A stretch of 22,737 bases of DNA from Carex sylvatica (Eukaryota; Streptophyta; Magnoliopsida; Poales; Cyperaceae): the NCBI GenBank assembly GCA_964058845.1, contig CAXKVR010000572.1, positions 1 through 22,737 of the forward strand, in the 5' to 3' direction. Shown here piece by piece: positions 1 through 10,699 of this stretch. The notes beneath the pieces are model-generated. The model ran no database searches. It was given only the letters and a program-made list of their open reading frames with translations, and was not told the DNA's origin. Both the position numbers and the translations under genes were made by a program. Position 1 is the stretch's first letter; each line of letters begins with the position of its first letter.

Positions 1-83
1 TTTTTCAATGCAGAATGAAAAAATAAATAAATATACACTTGACACATTGGCTGCCACGTTCTTTATATCCTAATAAGACAGAT

Positions 84-160
84 GGCCCAGCCCAAAAATA
101 GAAAAGTTATAAAATGATAAGAAAAAATATCAAGGGAAAAACGAAGGCCCATACGGCCCA
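84..160. promoter_or_regulatory. Cluster of site II (TGGGCC/T) motifs upstream of COX6B
   Basis: Four TGGGCY motifs, read on the minus strand, lie at 84-89 (GGCCCA), 89-94 (AGCCCA), 146-151 and 155-160 (GGCCCA). In plants such site II elements are bound by TCP-type factors and are typical of promoters of nuclear genes for respiratory-chain and ribosomal proteins. That fits the COX6B gene downstream. They sit about 560-640 bp before its ATG, farther than usual, so either the 5' leader is long or the motifs serve another transcript. Confidence 0.5.
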
Positions 161-720
161 TTTTGATTCCCATTTGTGTGACCTGAGATCCTGTCCCACG
201 CAGGAAATATTTATCACAGATCCAATCCGTTCTTTTGCTTTAACATTCTTGGAAACAATCTCGAAAATATATCGTACCGTATAGATCTGTGGTAGAAGAG
301 CAGTACTCAACCGAAGCCGTCCGATTTGCTCGCATTCAGACCAATCCAGTTTTCTTGTCGGACGGTTTGGATTTAAACTCTAAAATTTGGGTTACTTCAG
401 GGATTTCAGTAAGTCTATATTCACTAAAGTTACACAAATTTTGTGTTTACATCTGAACCGTTGGATTATAACTTGGCCAATCCAGTCCGCCGTTGATTGC
501 ACTGGACTTCTTTGATATTCGAACTACATCAGATCTAACGGTTATAATACAAACTCCAACTTTGAGTTACTTAGGGAATCAGAATTCATCGAGACCCCCC
601 TTTGACGCCTTCTCCGTTTCTCTCAATCAAACCACAGCGAAGGAATAAAATTAGAACGAACAGAGGTGCACCTAGATCCGATATTTGACATTTCTTCGTA
701 CGAATCGGGAGATCTTGCGA
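161..720 (+). other. Upstream region and probable 5' leader of COX6B
   Basis: No coding sequence is visible here. A block around 368-411 (AAACTC...GGGTTACTTCAGGGATTTCAG) recurs in altered form around 551-586 (AAACTCC...GAGTTACTTAGGGAATCAG). Related GAACCGTTGGATTATAA and TAACGGTTATAATAC motifs precede them, so the promoter holds an imperfect internal duplication. No convincing TATA box is seen close to the ATG. The C- and T-rich stretch at about 594-635 could lie near the transcription start, but this is inference. Confidence 0.35.
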
Positions 721-2810
721 TGGCGGATGTAAGATTCTTCAAACCTATTCCTTTCATCGATTTATTCTCTATTTACCTTTCGAATTTCTAGATTTTTTTT
801 TTTCCTTCTTTTATGGATGCCTTTCTTTGTACTCCAGGGTTCCCCGATCGTACCAAATCGAGTCTTTATTAAAAAAAAAAAAAAATTAGTTTTCTGTAAT
901 TATGTGCGTTGCAACTTGCAAGATGATTATTTGATCGAAAAATATGATAAAAATTGGTTATTTTTTTATTTTTATACCTAAATTTGAGTCTCATTATCAT
1001 TATTCTTTTTATCAAATTTAATCTAGAGTAGGGGTGTTCATCGGTTTGGTTCGGTCCAAAGCGAATTAAAATAGGCTAACCAAAGTTTTTTTCGGTTTTC
1101 AAAAACCAAACCGAACCGAAAGTATAACAAGCGAACCGAACAAACTGAAGTAAATTTAGGTTTGTTTGGTTTAACCGAAATAGGGTTATAATCATATAAA
1201 TAATCATTTTTTTCTTGTTATGTTTATTAATTTTTTAGCAGATAGATTTAAAAAAGTTCTTTGGTTCGGTTTAACTGGTTTTAAACCGAACCAAGCATTA
1301 TACATTATAGTTTCACCAGGGATGAGTACATTCTCTATTTACCCAGTTCTTGATGGACGCAGTTCGGTTAATTTATGGATTTGCCTTTTTTTGTCAGAAG
1401 GGTAAAGGCACAACTTCATTTTTACCAGTACAAAGCCGTAGGGACATATACCCTAGTTAGGTACTTTCTGGCACCTCCCTATGCATAAAAGAGAATAAAT
1501 AGGTAAATTCAGGTACTTTGGTGAAATATACATAGGATGCATTCATGAAGAATTATCAAATTAGTTCATTTGTTAATAAAGAAAATTAGACCAATTTTGG
1601 TGAATTTAGTAATTAAAGTGTTGTATTGAAATTTCAGATTGAGTTGAAGACTGCCCCAGCTGACTTCCGTTTTCCTACCACAAACCAAACACGCCACTGT
1701 TTCACTCGCTACGTCGAGTTCCACAAGTATGCTTTCTCTTTCCTCTTCTCTCTCTATCTCTCCCTCTTGCCCATTACCTATTTTCTTTTTCATGTAGTAG
1801 AACAGCTTCTTGAACTATTGCACCAAATTGCCCCCTGTTTCTGAGTGCCATGTCATGAAGTCGGTGATATGGCACCACTGCAAGTACAATTAAATGCTAA
1901 TTGAAATGCTGAATGGATTTTGAACCATATGGAATAGTTTTATGGGGCCAATTGAATAATGAGGGACTTAGTTGAATCAATTACAGTTATTCAAGTGCCC
2001 AAAGTACCCTTGAGTATTTTGTGGGCAAGGAAACTGTTAGTCTGGAATAATTCAAAGGTTATATTTTCAGATTAAGAAAAGGGGAGATCTTTTGACTTTT
2101 CTGGTATCATAGTAAGGAGACTTATAAGTTTTAAATGCAAAATTAGTGAACACACAAAGCAAGTAAATGCTAGGGGTATTTATGCCTTGTATTGTGGTTG
2201 ACTCATATATATCTGAATAATTGTACTTGGAGCTGTTCTGTGGAAAACTGTGCCAAAATGAGATAATTTGAATTGTTGTGTCTAATTCTAAGACTGGGAA
2301 TTGCAGGTGTGTGAATGCTAAAGGAGAAGACTCTGATGATTGCATGAAATTTGCCAAGTACTATAGGGCTCTTTGCCCCGGCGAATGGGTTAGTGCAAAA
2401 AATTATCATACCAATCATTGTTTTTACCAGATTTCCAGCATGTGGGGAAATATTTAATTTAACTGGTACAAGGATACCATATTTGATTGCTAGTTTGTTA
2501 CTGAGTAGCACCTGGAGCACAAGGATACAATTATTTGATGTTAACTGGTACATTACCTATATACTGTCAACAACCAACACTGGTACATTAACACATAAAA
2601 CTTTCAAAGTCGTACTAGAAAGTAACTCATAAAAAAATGCAGTCTGGTATAATGTTAGACCCCTGGTTTCTTCTTTCACATGTGCTTTATTTAATGCCAC
2701 TGTTCATGAGTTATTTTTCTTTCTTCTTTTTTCTTTTGCAATTGCATTATATTCAGGTTGAAAGGTGGAATGAACAAAGGGATAATGGCACATTTCCTGG
2801 CCCTCTCTGA
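721..2810 (+). CDS. COX6B: Cytochrome c oxidase subunit 6b (four exons)
   Basis: This nuclear gene encodes a small peripheral subunit of respiratory complex IV, which sits on the intermembrane-space side of the mitochondrial inner membrane and bridges the two monomers. Exons are 721-729, 1638-1726, 2307-2388 and 2757-2810. All three introns (908, 580 and 368 bp) have GT-AG ends and keep the frame. The predicted protein is 77 residues, starts MADIELKTAPADFRFPTTNQ and ends GTFPGPL. Cysteines at 24, 34, 45 and 56 form the CHCH pattern CX9C...CX10C of proteins imported and oxidised by the MIA40 pathway; the KFAKYYR and W-V-E-R-W-N-E-Q motifs are typical of the family. The length fits the short plant isoforms (about 78 residues) rather than the long isoform with an N-terminal extension. 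The first exon codes only for Met-Ala-Asp. No disruption is seen, so the gene looks functional. Exons were joined by splice-site reading, not transcript data. Confidence 0.95.
1029..1300. repeat. Degenerate GGTTCGGTT-rich repeat in COX6B intron 1
   Basis: The stretch begins TAGGGGTGTTCATCGG and carries many GGTTCGGT / AACCGAACC units in both orientations (for example near 1049, 1103 and 1260). Plant non-autonomous hAT elements often have ends of the form GGGGTGTTCA followed by such CGGTT units. No matching right end (TGAACACCCC) was found, so this is probably a truncated remnant. It lies wholly inside the 908-bp intron and does not affect the splice sites. Confidence 0.45.
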
Positions 2811-3160
2811 TTTCATTGTTTAGAATTCTCTTAAATTTCTTGAATGTGTCATGATTTGAGCTGAGACTCGGTTTATCTGCTGGTCTTTTTTACTTTTCTC
2901 AAACCAAATGGATTGATGACACCATATCAGCTTTATTTCTTGCTTCTTTAATGATGTAATAATGAGATTAAACTTTTGGTTCTTTCTGGTCACTTGTTTC
3001 TTATGCAATGATTGGTGCAGTTTTGTTGTGTCACTTATTATCTCGTGAATCCTGCCAGTGTATGTACCTACAAGGAAGGTATATTAATTGAATAACAGAA
3101 AATTAAAAGCTAAAAGAATTAAAAGATTTATAATTCGTTTGGTAAATTAGACACCTTAAT
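2811..3160 (+). other. COX6B 3' UTR and downstream flank
   Basis: This is T-rich sequence following the TGA stop, with no other open frame of note. AATAATGAG near 2958 is a possible plant polyadenylation signal region. The last part (from about 3080) is AT-rich and leads into repeats. Confidence 0.4.
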
Positions 3161-3196
3161 GATAATGTAAAATTTTGTGAGAATTTTCACATTATC
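3161..3196. repeat. Short hairpin
   Basis: GATAATGT and ACATTATC form the outer arms, continued by AAATTTT and AGAATTTT with one bulged base on each side around a GTG loop. This gives an imperfect stem-loop of 36 bp just before the tandem repeats. No known role is recognised. Confidence 0.5.
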
Positions 3197-3211
3197 TCCG
3201 GCAAAGGCGTC

Positions 3212-3448
3212 AAAAAGCTTAATGGGATTAAAATCAGAGTTAATAATATTTATAATTTTAATTATCTACTTTACTTATTAATTCAAAAAGCTTAATGGGA
3301 TTAAAATCAGAATTAATAATATTTATAATTTTAATTATCTACTTTACTTATTAATTCGTAAGTGCACGAAAAAGCTTAATGGGATTAAAATCGTTAATAA
3401 TATTTACAATCTTAATTATCTACTTTACTTATTAATTCGTAAGTGCAT
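3212..3448 (+). repeat. Three tandem copies of a 73-84 bp AT-rich unit
   Basis: Copies start AAAAAGCTTAATGGGATTAA at 3212, 3285 and 3369, and run to 3284, 3368 and about 3448. Copy 1 (73 bp) lacks the GTAAGTGCA(C/T)G tail present in copies 2 and 3. Copy 3 has lost a few bases after AAAATC. All share ATCTACTTTACTTATTAATT. The last copy leads directly into the LTR-like block. Confidence 0.85.
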
Positions 3449-5945
3449 GATCAATTCATATAGTATTAATTTGGGTGTTGATCTACAGGGATGGTGTAGT
3501 AAGAAATCTAATCGCAAATCAAGTCTAAGTTATCGATTATTTTAGGTTGGTTTGGTTTTTTGTTGATTGGTTGGTTGGTTGTTTAGTTGTAATGTTTAGT
3601 TACAACAATGAAGTAGTAATTAATTAAGTGTTTAGAAGATCAGGCTTCTAGGAATTCAGACATTCTATCATTCAAATTTGTTTAATCTAGATTCTGGATA
3701 ACTTTGCAATCGCACACTGTTCTGTCACCATTCACATGCAACTGCATAGACCTGTCAAGTAAAGTTACTCAATCGCATGTGGTTCTGTCGCCATCCGCAT
3801 GCTACTGCGTAAACCATACACGACTAGTTTCCAAATCAGTCAGAATCGCACACGGTTAGGCGAGAACCGCACACGCCCTGTACTGGTATCAAATGCAATC
3901 TGAGAGTTGCTAATCATGTTCTAGTGTTAATCACCGTTATGTTGTAACACCCTAATTGAGTAGGACTAGTAAGGGAACGATACCTTATCTTGAACCTAAA
4001 CAATTGCATGAAGATTAATGATAAGTCATAATTACTAAGATTAAAAAGGGTTAAAGTTCACAGTTACGTTCTTCCTATATGTCTTTCATAATAAAAACAA
4101 TTAAGATTACTCCACTATCAGTTTATAGAACGTGACATTCGTCTACTAATATATATTCTAATACGTCTCTAACTGAAGTTCGGATCACAAGAGATCAACA
4201 ATTACAAGATTACTCCATGGTTACGTTCTAACTGGAGTGTACATCTTCATGTGTATCGAGGTTAGTACACACCAAGTCAAGTAGAAATACAAAGAGTAAA
4301 TTTTAGAAAGAATTCAGATCATAATCAAATGACAAATATAAATAAATTGAGAAATTCTGGCTTTCGACATCTTTTCGTATTTTGGCCATATCTTGGTCAT
4401 ACGAACTCCGTTTTAGGCAAATAAAAGCTTGCTAAAAAAAGAACAACGATATCTACAATTATAAGAAGGTTATAAATCAGAATTTGTAATGTCCAAGTTG
4501 AATGAGCCTTTTTAGAAAGCCATCAGCTGATATTTATTGTCATATCTCATGAGATCTTGATTGATTCACCTTGCATTGTTGATTGCTTACTCCCTAAGTC
4601 AGAAAATAGCTATAAATAAGGGGGAGACAACAAGAGGAAGGGTATCTCCCCTTTGGAGAAGTCATCTTTCATACCACAATTCTCTCCATTGAAATTCTAA
4701 CCTCTTTCTCCATCCATCCCATCTCACAAGTGAATTAAAGGCGCGAAGGATTGAAGAACTTGGTGGATCTCGAGGAGCTTGCAAAGAAGAACTAAGACAT
4801 AACTTGAGAATTGGTGTATTCTATCTCTTGTTATTTTCTTGATTTTACTTGTATGAATTCTTTATTTTTTTATCATTGATGTTATTGTTATTGCACCCAT
4901 GAGAGTCTAATTTTCTCTCTAAGGGCTTAGGTTGTAGCATGAACTTGTGTTAGTTTATTTACTTGGATGTTATCTTGATGATGATTGTTTTGTTTTGATG
5001 TTTGTTTTATTTTATATATTTGTGAGTCATGCATGATTTGTAATTTAGTAATCGAACCTTATTATGGTAGTGACAGTATTGTAGCATTTAGGGTGTATGA
5101 TGAAAAAGATACCATTTTATTGTACACAAATAATCTTAGGATGGTAGATACATGTGGATTTCCAATCTACTCCCGGAACCATAGAACCAAATACAATACC
5201 AAGTAGTTGTAGTAGATATTTCCTATTAAATAACCCAATTAGGTGGATAAGAGCCCTAATTAAGAGGTACATTAACATGGAACCATGAATTATGAAATGT
5301 AGTGTAGGAACTAGAATTCCCGTCAAGACATGACATGAATTTAGAGAACTCCAAAAGTAAATAGATTGACCAAGTGATTGTAGACTGAAAGCCCTTAGAC
5401 CCCGTTATCTTGATTTACAAAACGTCTTTTATTTGCATTTAATTTAGTTTCTTGTTACAAACCAATTGATTTGGGTATTGAACCCACATTTAGTTACTTG
5501 CAACAAAACCCGTCTTTTTAATTACTTACAATTTATTTAGTTTTAATTTAGTTTAAGTAAAAAAATTACAATTGCCTTAGTATTTGAATCGATACATCAT
5601 TACTAAAATGATAGATTGTGCACTTGCAATTAATCTACTTTGTGTTTTTAGATTTATAAATTTAAAACATTTGCGTGATAATTAGTTCAAAATAAATACC
5701 CCTAAATTTCACATCAAGCTTCCATAAGAGAAACTCTAGTTCTAACCTAATATTCTATGCTCTTTCGTCCAGATGCATATATAGGCCTTAGTTGGTAAGT
5801 TAGAGCTGTAACTGATGTTATGGCAGTTATATGTGCAGATGCTTGAGTCGCATGCGGTTCATAGGTGAACCGCACGGAGGGCATAACTTCATGCGTGGAA
5901 GGTCTTTGGGTCGCATGTAGATGAGGACATCCGCACACCTAAAAC
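3449..5945 (+). mobile_element. LTR-retrotransposon-derived block, boundaries unresolved
   Basis: No protein-coding frame of interest is present. The block has features seen in plant LTRs: the lead-in GGGTGTTGATCTACAGGGATGG near 3473, pairs of CGCATG/CCGCAC motifs at 3710-3880 and 5847-5940, a TATAAATAAG box at 4611-4620 followed by a C/T-rich leader, and a long T-rich tail. GTAAGTGCA near 3440 is mirrored by TGCACTTGC near 5620, within an inverted ATTAATT context, which could mark the two ends. No target duplication was found, so a solo LTR, a large non-autonomous element or several fused fragments all remain possible. The family is not recognised with certainty. Confidence 0.4.
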
Positions 5946-6811
5946 TAAGTGTCATAATTGCTTCATATTATGCATGTTTTAGCTTAAATATTACTGAAAA
6001 TCTGTAATTCTCTACAATCAAGTAAAATAACAAAAAAGAATCTGATTATATAGAAAATGAGTAATTAGAATTTGATAAATGACAATATTTTAGATCAAGT
6101 GATAAAAAAAAATCACTACTTATTTTACCCCTATCAATTCATTAACCATGATAGCTGCATTAATATTTATTTTATTTAACGATTTGATGGAGTAGAAAAT
6201 AATATAATATATAACAACAAGAATTAGAGAAAATCTATAAGAAAAATGAATATATATATATATATTTTTTAAAAGTTACTTATAATTTATAATTTTAAAT
6301 TAAGATCAAAATTTCCATAAGAAACGCAATTTATTTGTTGAAAACATCAATAAATAATTAAGTAATTAAGTAATTAAGAGACATTGCATGCATCCCCGAT
6401 CCCCGTGTTAATACACTCCATAAATTTGGTAAATTTATATTGGGAAAGGTTTTTAAAGTTAAGGTGTAATATTTTTTTTTAATCGAAATAATGTTAAGTT
6501 TTTTTATAATTTAATAAATATTCAACATAGTTATTTTTATAACAAACTCGTAATTATTTTTCTTACTTTAGCTTTTGGTAATATAAATAGATGTAATAGT
6601 GTACTATATATTTTTTTCAAATATTATTTTAATTTTAGTTTTTATTATATTAAATTTAATTTTTGTTAACATATTAATTATAGACTAAAATCATTAATAA
6701 ATAATCATATGAATTTAAATTGATTAATTAATTAGACAGTGGATTCATTTATATAATCAGCTCATAAATAACGCACAATATAATCAAAATACAAAAATAG
6801 AACTAACTACT
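5946..6811. other. AT-rich intergenic sequence with (TA)n
   Basis: No gene is seen. It contains a (TA)n microsatellite at 6250-6265 and a short TAATTAAG triplication near 6355-6378. Composition is strongly AT-rich with poly-T runs. No element boundary was recognised. Confidence 0.6.
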
Positions 6812-7032
6812 CATATTTCACCGAAATTTTTATAAATGTCCAAAATAATTAATAAATTACGTCTGTCCTCCCTGTCACTGGGATCCCGTAATAGGCAAAC
6901 CCTACAAACAGTTCACATCCTCTAACGTAACTGTAATTTATCAAATATAAAAAATATAAATTTATTCATTTGAATTGTCAGTAAATTATTACAAAGAAGA
7001 TATTTATTTGAAGTAGTTTTGCAGTTAATACA

Positions 7033-7230
7033 TGTTATCTCTCCAAATGGAAGATGAAAGGTGTGCGTCTCAGAACGCCACCGCTCCACAAGTCTGTGTA
7101 TCAGTGCTGCATCTATTTTTTTGTGAGGCATGACTGCGATCTGGTATAAACCCAATCGAATCAAAAATGACGCGTATGCAACGTGGTACGCAGTCTGACA
7201 ACGGTAGTGCTTCACGTTTATAATCTTCAT
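7033..7230 (-). pseudogene. Plant mobile domain (PMD, aminotransferase-like) gene fragment
   Basis: Minus-strand translation from the ATG at 7230 gives residues with VMPHKKIDAALIHRLVERW followed by RSETHTFHLPFGEIT. This matches the well-known start of PMD proteins (ALI-LVERWRPETHTFHLP-GE). In the family the next residues are T-L-Q-D-V; here the match stops at about residue 66, so only a small N-terminal part is present. A separate minus-strand ATG at 7412 opens 20 codons (MADEINDEVDMARDTFSDLL) before a TGA. An intron-like GTAAGT donor lies between the two pieces near 7306. PMD genes act in gene silencing and genome stability in plants and are repeatedly captured by MULEs and Ty3 elements. This copy looks non-functional. 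Confidence 0.7.
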
Positions 7231-7886
7231 TTTCTACATTACCAAAAATAAAAATTAGAAAAATTAAAACAGGATGATATTTCAGAAAAAAAAAAGTAAA
7301 TACTTACCTCATCAGAAACATGACACACCCTGTGATAGTTGTGTGATATTCACAACAGATCACTAAAAGTATCCCGCGCCATATCTACTTCATCATTGAT
7401 TTCGTCTGCCATGCTACAAAATTAATTCAAAGTTAATTTATTGTTTTTGAAAATTTTAAACTAATCTAAACTGTTTTGCATTTTTGTAATTATTTCTAAA
7501 CTAATTTAGATTATCTAAATTATTGTAAACCATTTTGGAACCAATTTACAATTTTCTAAACTATTTAACACTATTTTAAAATTTTCTAAATTATTCTAGA
7601 CCGTGTTGGAACTTTACTAAATTATTCTACATTATTTTGAAACTATTTTGGAACTTTTCTAAATTATTCTACACTATTTTGCAACTTTCTAAATTATTCG
7701 GACTACCATTTTAAAATTTTTCTAAATATTCTAAACCATTTTCAAAAATTTTAAACTAATCTAAACTATTTCAAAATAATCAAAATTATTTCAACAATAT
7801 TCTAAACAAATAATCTAAATTATTCTAAATTATTGAACGAATAATCTAAACAATATTATAAATTCAAAACAATCTAAACAATATTC

Positions 7887-8126
7887 TAAATATTTCTAAA
7901 CAATCTAAACAATATTCCAAATAATTCTAAACAATCTAAACAATATTCCAAATAATTCTAAAGAATCTAAACAATATTCTAAATAATTCTAAACAATCTA
8001 AACAATATTCTATATAATTCTAAATAATATTCCAAATAATTCTAAACAATCTAAATAATATTCCAAATAATTCTAAATAATCTAAATAATATTTCAAATA
8101 ATTCTAAATAATATTTCAAATAATTC
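7887..8126. repeat. 31-bp AT-rich minisatellite inside the MULE
   Basis: The unit AAATAATTCTAAACAATCTA plus AACAATATTCC (31 bp) is repeated in about eight copies. Several are 22-bp variants lacking nine bases (for example near 8011-8032 and 8095-8117). Looser TCTAAAC/TTTCTAAAT repeats extend the low-complexity tract back to about 7440. On the minus strand the array lies between the pyrimidine-rich block and the PMD fragment. Confidence 0.85.
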
Positions 8127-8930
8127 AAAACAATATAATCAATATTCTAAACTAAATCCTCAATCTTCTAAACTATTTTAATATTCTCTAAATAAAAAAA
8201 TAAAAAAACCTGCTGCGCCTCTTTATCTTCCTTTTCCTTCTCTGCCAATACTTCACTTTTTTTTTCCTTTTCTCCCTTCCTCCCTCTCGCGCTACCCTCT
8301 TCTTCTTTTTTCTTTTTTTCACCCCGCCGTCGCTCTTTTCCTTTCTATTTCTACCTCATCGACACAACTAAAAAAACGAAAACAAAACCAAAGGTCACGG
8401 GATTTAAATCTACCCTCTTTCCAGTGTACCATTAACTGGACACTCGGTCCGGTTAACCACTAACTGGTTATTTTCAATAGTTCTGGGAAATGGAAGACCA
8501 TAAATATTTGATTTTTCCTGTTAGTGGTTAACCGGTTTGGGTAGAAATCGAAATTTGATAAAAAAAAAGAAGAAGATAGATTCCGTAATTTATTAATTCT
8601 TTTGGACATTTATAAAAATTTCGACATATTTCACCCCAAGATCAGTATTTTACACATTTACAAAATATTGATTGATGCCTCATAAGCTTATCCATTGCTC
8701 TAATAATACAATTCTAATTGGAGTCAAATTTTCTCCGACATTTTTATTTTTACTTAATTAAAAAATTATTTTAATAATAATAACTAAAATTTAAAAATAA
8801 TTTTAAAAATACCCAAGCCGTGAAATTTTTTCACGTCTTGAAATTTTAATTTCAAACCGTGAAAAAATTCCACGGTTCCAACTTCTTCTTTTTTTACAAA
8901 ATAGAAATTTGCATTTATTTTTATTTTTTT

Positions 8931-9557
8931 ATGAAAATATTAGAAATGTTCGATATATTTCTTTGAAAATAGATGGAATACAATACAATTTGATTTATTA
9001 GAAAGACTGTAACAAATAATCCGATCAATATTTTTCAGGCCAGATTTTTCGTGACGGTAAGAAAAATTAATATATTTTATTATGTGTTATTGTAAAAAAA
9101 ATAAAAATGCATGGATTCTGAGTTATTGATCCCGGTTCAAAAGTCACTTCTAGATAATATATAAATTATTGTGATTCTTCTAGTACATTTAAGTTATAAA
9201 AAGTTGTATCTATTTTGAGAAATTTTCTTAATAACAATCATTAAATAACTTAAAGTTTTTATTTTTATTAAAAATAGATACAAACTTTTTATAAATTAAA
9301 TGTATTAGAAGGATCGCAATAATTTCTATATTACCTAGAAGTGACTTTTGAACTGGGATCAATAACTTAGAATCCATGCATTTTTATTTTTTTACAATAA
9401 CACATAATGAAATATATTAATTTTTCTTACAGCCGCAAAAAATCCGGCTTGAAAAATATTGATCGGGTTATTTGTTACAGTCTTTCTAATAAATCAAATT
9501 GTATTGTATTTCATCTATTTTCAAAGAAATATATTCAACATTTCTAATATTTCAATA
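8931..9557. repeat. Palindromic unit 1 (left arm of the giant palindrome)
   Basis: This stretch of about 627 bp is itself an inverted repeat. ATGAAAATATTAGAAATGTT at 8931 is mirrored by AACATTTCTAATATTTCAAT ending near 9557. The arms share ACTGTAACAAATAA, GATCAATATTTTTC, TCAAAAGTCACTTCTAG and other blocks. The asymmetric centre, about 9225-9275, reads GAAATTTTCTTAATAACAAT. Confidence 0.85.
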
Positions 9558-9663
9558 TAAAAAAAAAATTATGTTTTGTTAAAAAAAAAAAAATCAAAAC
9601 CGGTTACCGGTTTCAATGAATTCAACAACCATTTTTTTTTATCAAAACAGAATTTTTTTTTGT

Positions 9664-10699
9664 GTATTGAAATATTAGAAATGTTGAATATATTTCTTTG
9701 AAAATAGATGAAATACAATATAATTTGATTTATTATAAAGACTGTAACAAATAACCCGATCAATATTTTTCAAGCCGGATTTTTTGTGGCTGTAAGAAAA
9801 ATTAATATATTTCATTATGTGTTATTGTAAAAAAATAAAAGATTCTGAGTTATTAATCCCGGTTCAAAAGTCACTTCTAGGTAATATAGAAATTATTGTG
9901 ATCCTTCTAATACATTTAATTTATAAAAAGTTGTATCTATTTTTATAAAAAATAAAACTTTAAGTTATTTAATGATTGTTATTCAAAAAGAATTCTCAAA
10001 ATAGATACAACTTTTTATAAATTAAATGTACTAGAAGGATCACAATAATTTCTAGAGTTTGGCTAGTATAACATCAATGTCATTTCAACCTATATAACAC
10101 CAACTCTAAAACATATCAAATCGACTTCAAATAGTAAATCTAAACCGTTCAAACCCATCTACTTCATTAGTTGTGCGTTTACATGCAAAATTTATAACTT
10201 TTCGAATTTATTTAGTATTAGGTTAAGCGGTCAAATATGTGAGTTTTTAAGTTAATTTTAATACATTAATTTTTCAATATTTTTACCGCTTTATTTGATA
10301 CTAAAATAACTCGAAAATATTAAAAAATTATATGTAAACGCAACACACATAATGTAAATTGGTTTGAACGGTTTGGATTAGTCGTTCGAAGTCGATTTGA
10401 TAGGTTTTAGAGTTGGTGTTATATAGGTTGAAATGACACTAATGTTATACTAGCCAAACTCTAATTTCTATATTACCTAGAAGTGGCTTTTGAACCGGGA
10501 TCAATAACTCAGAATCCATGCATTTTTATTTTTTTACAATAACACATAATGAAATATATTAAGTTTTCTTACAGCTGCGAAAAACCCGGCCTGAAAAAAA
10601 TTGATCGGATTATTTGTTACAGTCTTTCTAATAAATTAAATTGTATTGTATTCCATTTATTTTAAAAGAAATATATCCAGCATTTCTAATATTTTCATA
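9664..10699. repeat. Palindromic unit 2 (right arm), interrupted by a MITE
   Basis: This is a second copy of the palindromic unit, about 620 bp once the 416 bp of inserted MITE plus duplication are removed. Its central loop (TTTAAGTTATTTAATGATTG near 9960) is the reverse complement of the loop in unit 1. The unit is therefore inverted relative to unit 1, and the two arose as arms of one large inverted repeat rather than as a tandem duplication. Confidence 0.82.
10055..10461. mobile_element. Foldback MITE of 407 bp (Mutator-type, 9-bp duplication)
   Basis: The ends are GAGTTTGGCTAGTATAACAT and its complement. The arms fold back over nearly the whole length, meeting around the GCGGTCAAATATGTG / AATATTTTTACCGC region. 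It is flanked by a perfect 9-bp direct repeat TAATTTCTA (10046-10054 and 10462-10470). The sister arm of the host palindrome at about 9322-9335 shows the empty site with one copy, confirming the insertion exactly. There is no coding capacity. The 9-bp duplication points to mobilisation by a Mutator-type transposase. Confidence 0.93.

Larger units (their letters stand above)
6821..8624 (-). mobile_element. Mutator-like element (MULE) carrying a PMD gene fragment
   Basis: The element has 41-bp terminal inverted repeats at 6821-6861 and 8584-8624. They differ only at the first base and at one internal base, and share CGAAATTTTTATAAATGTCC. It is flanked by a direct repeat CATATTTCA (6812-6820 and 8625-8633), which extends to ten bases if the next C is counted. 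A 9-10 bp target duplication with such repeats is diagnostic of the Mutator superfamily. No transposase is encoded, so it is non-autonomous. Inside, read on the minus strand, are a pyrimidine-rich segment (8215-8345 on +), a 31-bp minisatellite and a fragment of a plant-mobile-domain gene. This makes it a Pack-MULE-type or transduplicating element, 1804 bp long. Confidence 0.88.

Noticed and set aside
2203..2632. Open frames on both strands across COX6B exon 3 and intron 3
   Set aside because: They overlap the real exon in other frames or read through its splice sites; the COX6B reading explains the sequence.
8215..8345. Minus-strand Lys/Glu/Arg-rich coding possibility in the MULE
   Set aside because: It is a purine-rich tract; the only nearby ATG is followed at once by a stop, so a leader or low-complexity sequence is more likely.
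9569..9763. Minus-strand open frame of 64 codons at the centre of the giant palindrome
   Set aside because: It is AT-rich with poly-Lys/Phe/Ile words, and a matching frame appears in the other palindrome arms (for example 10646-10840), as expected from inverted repeats rather than a gene.
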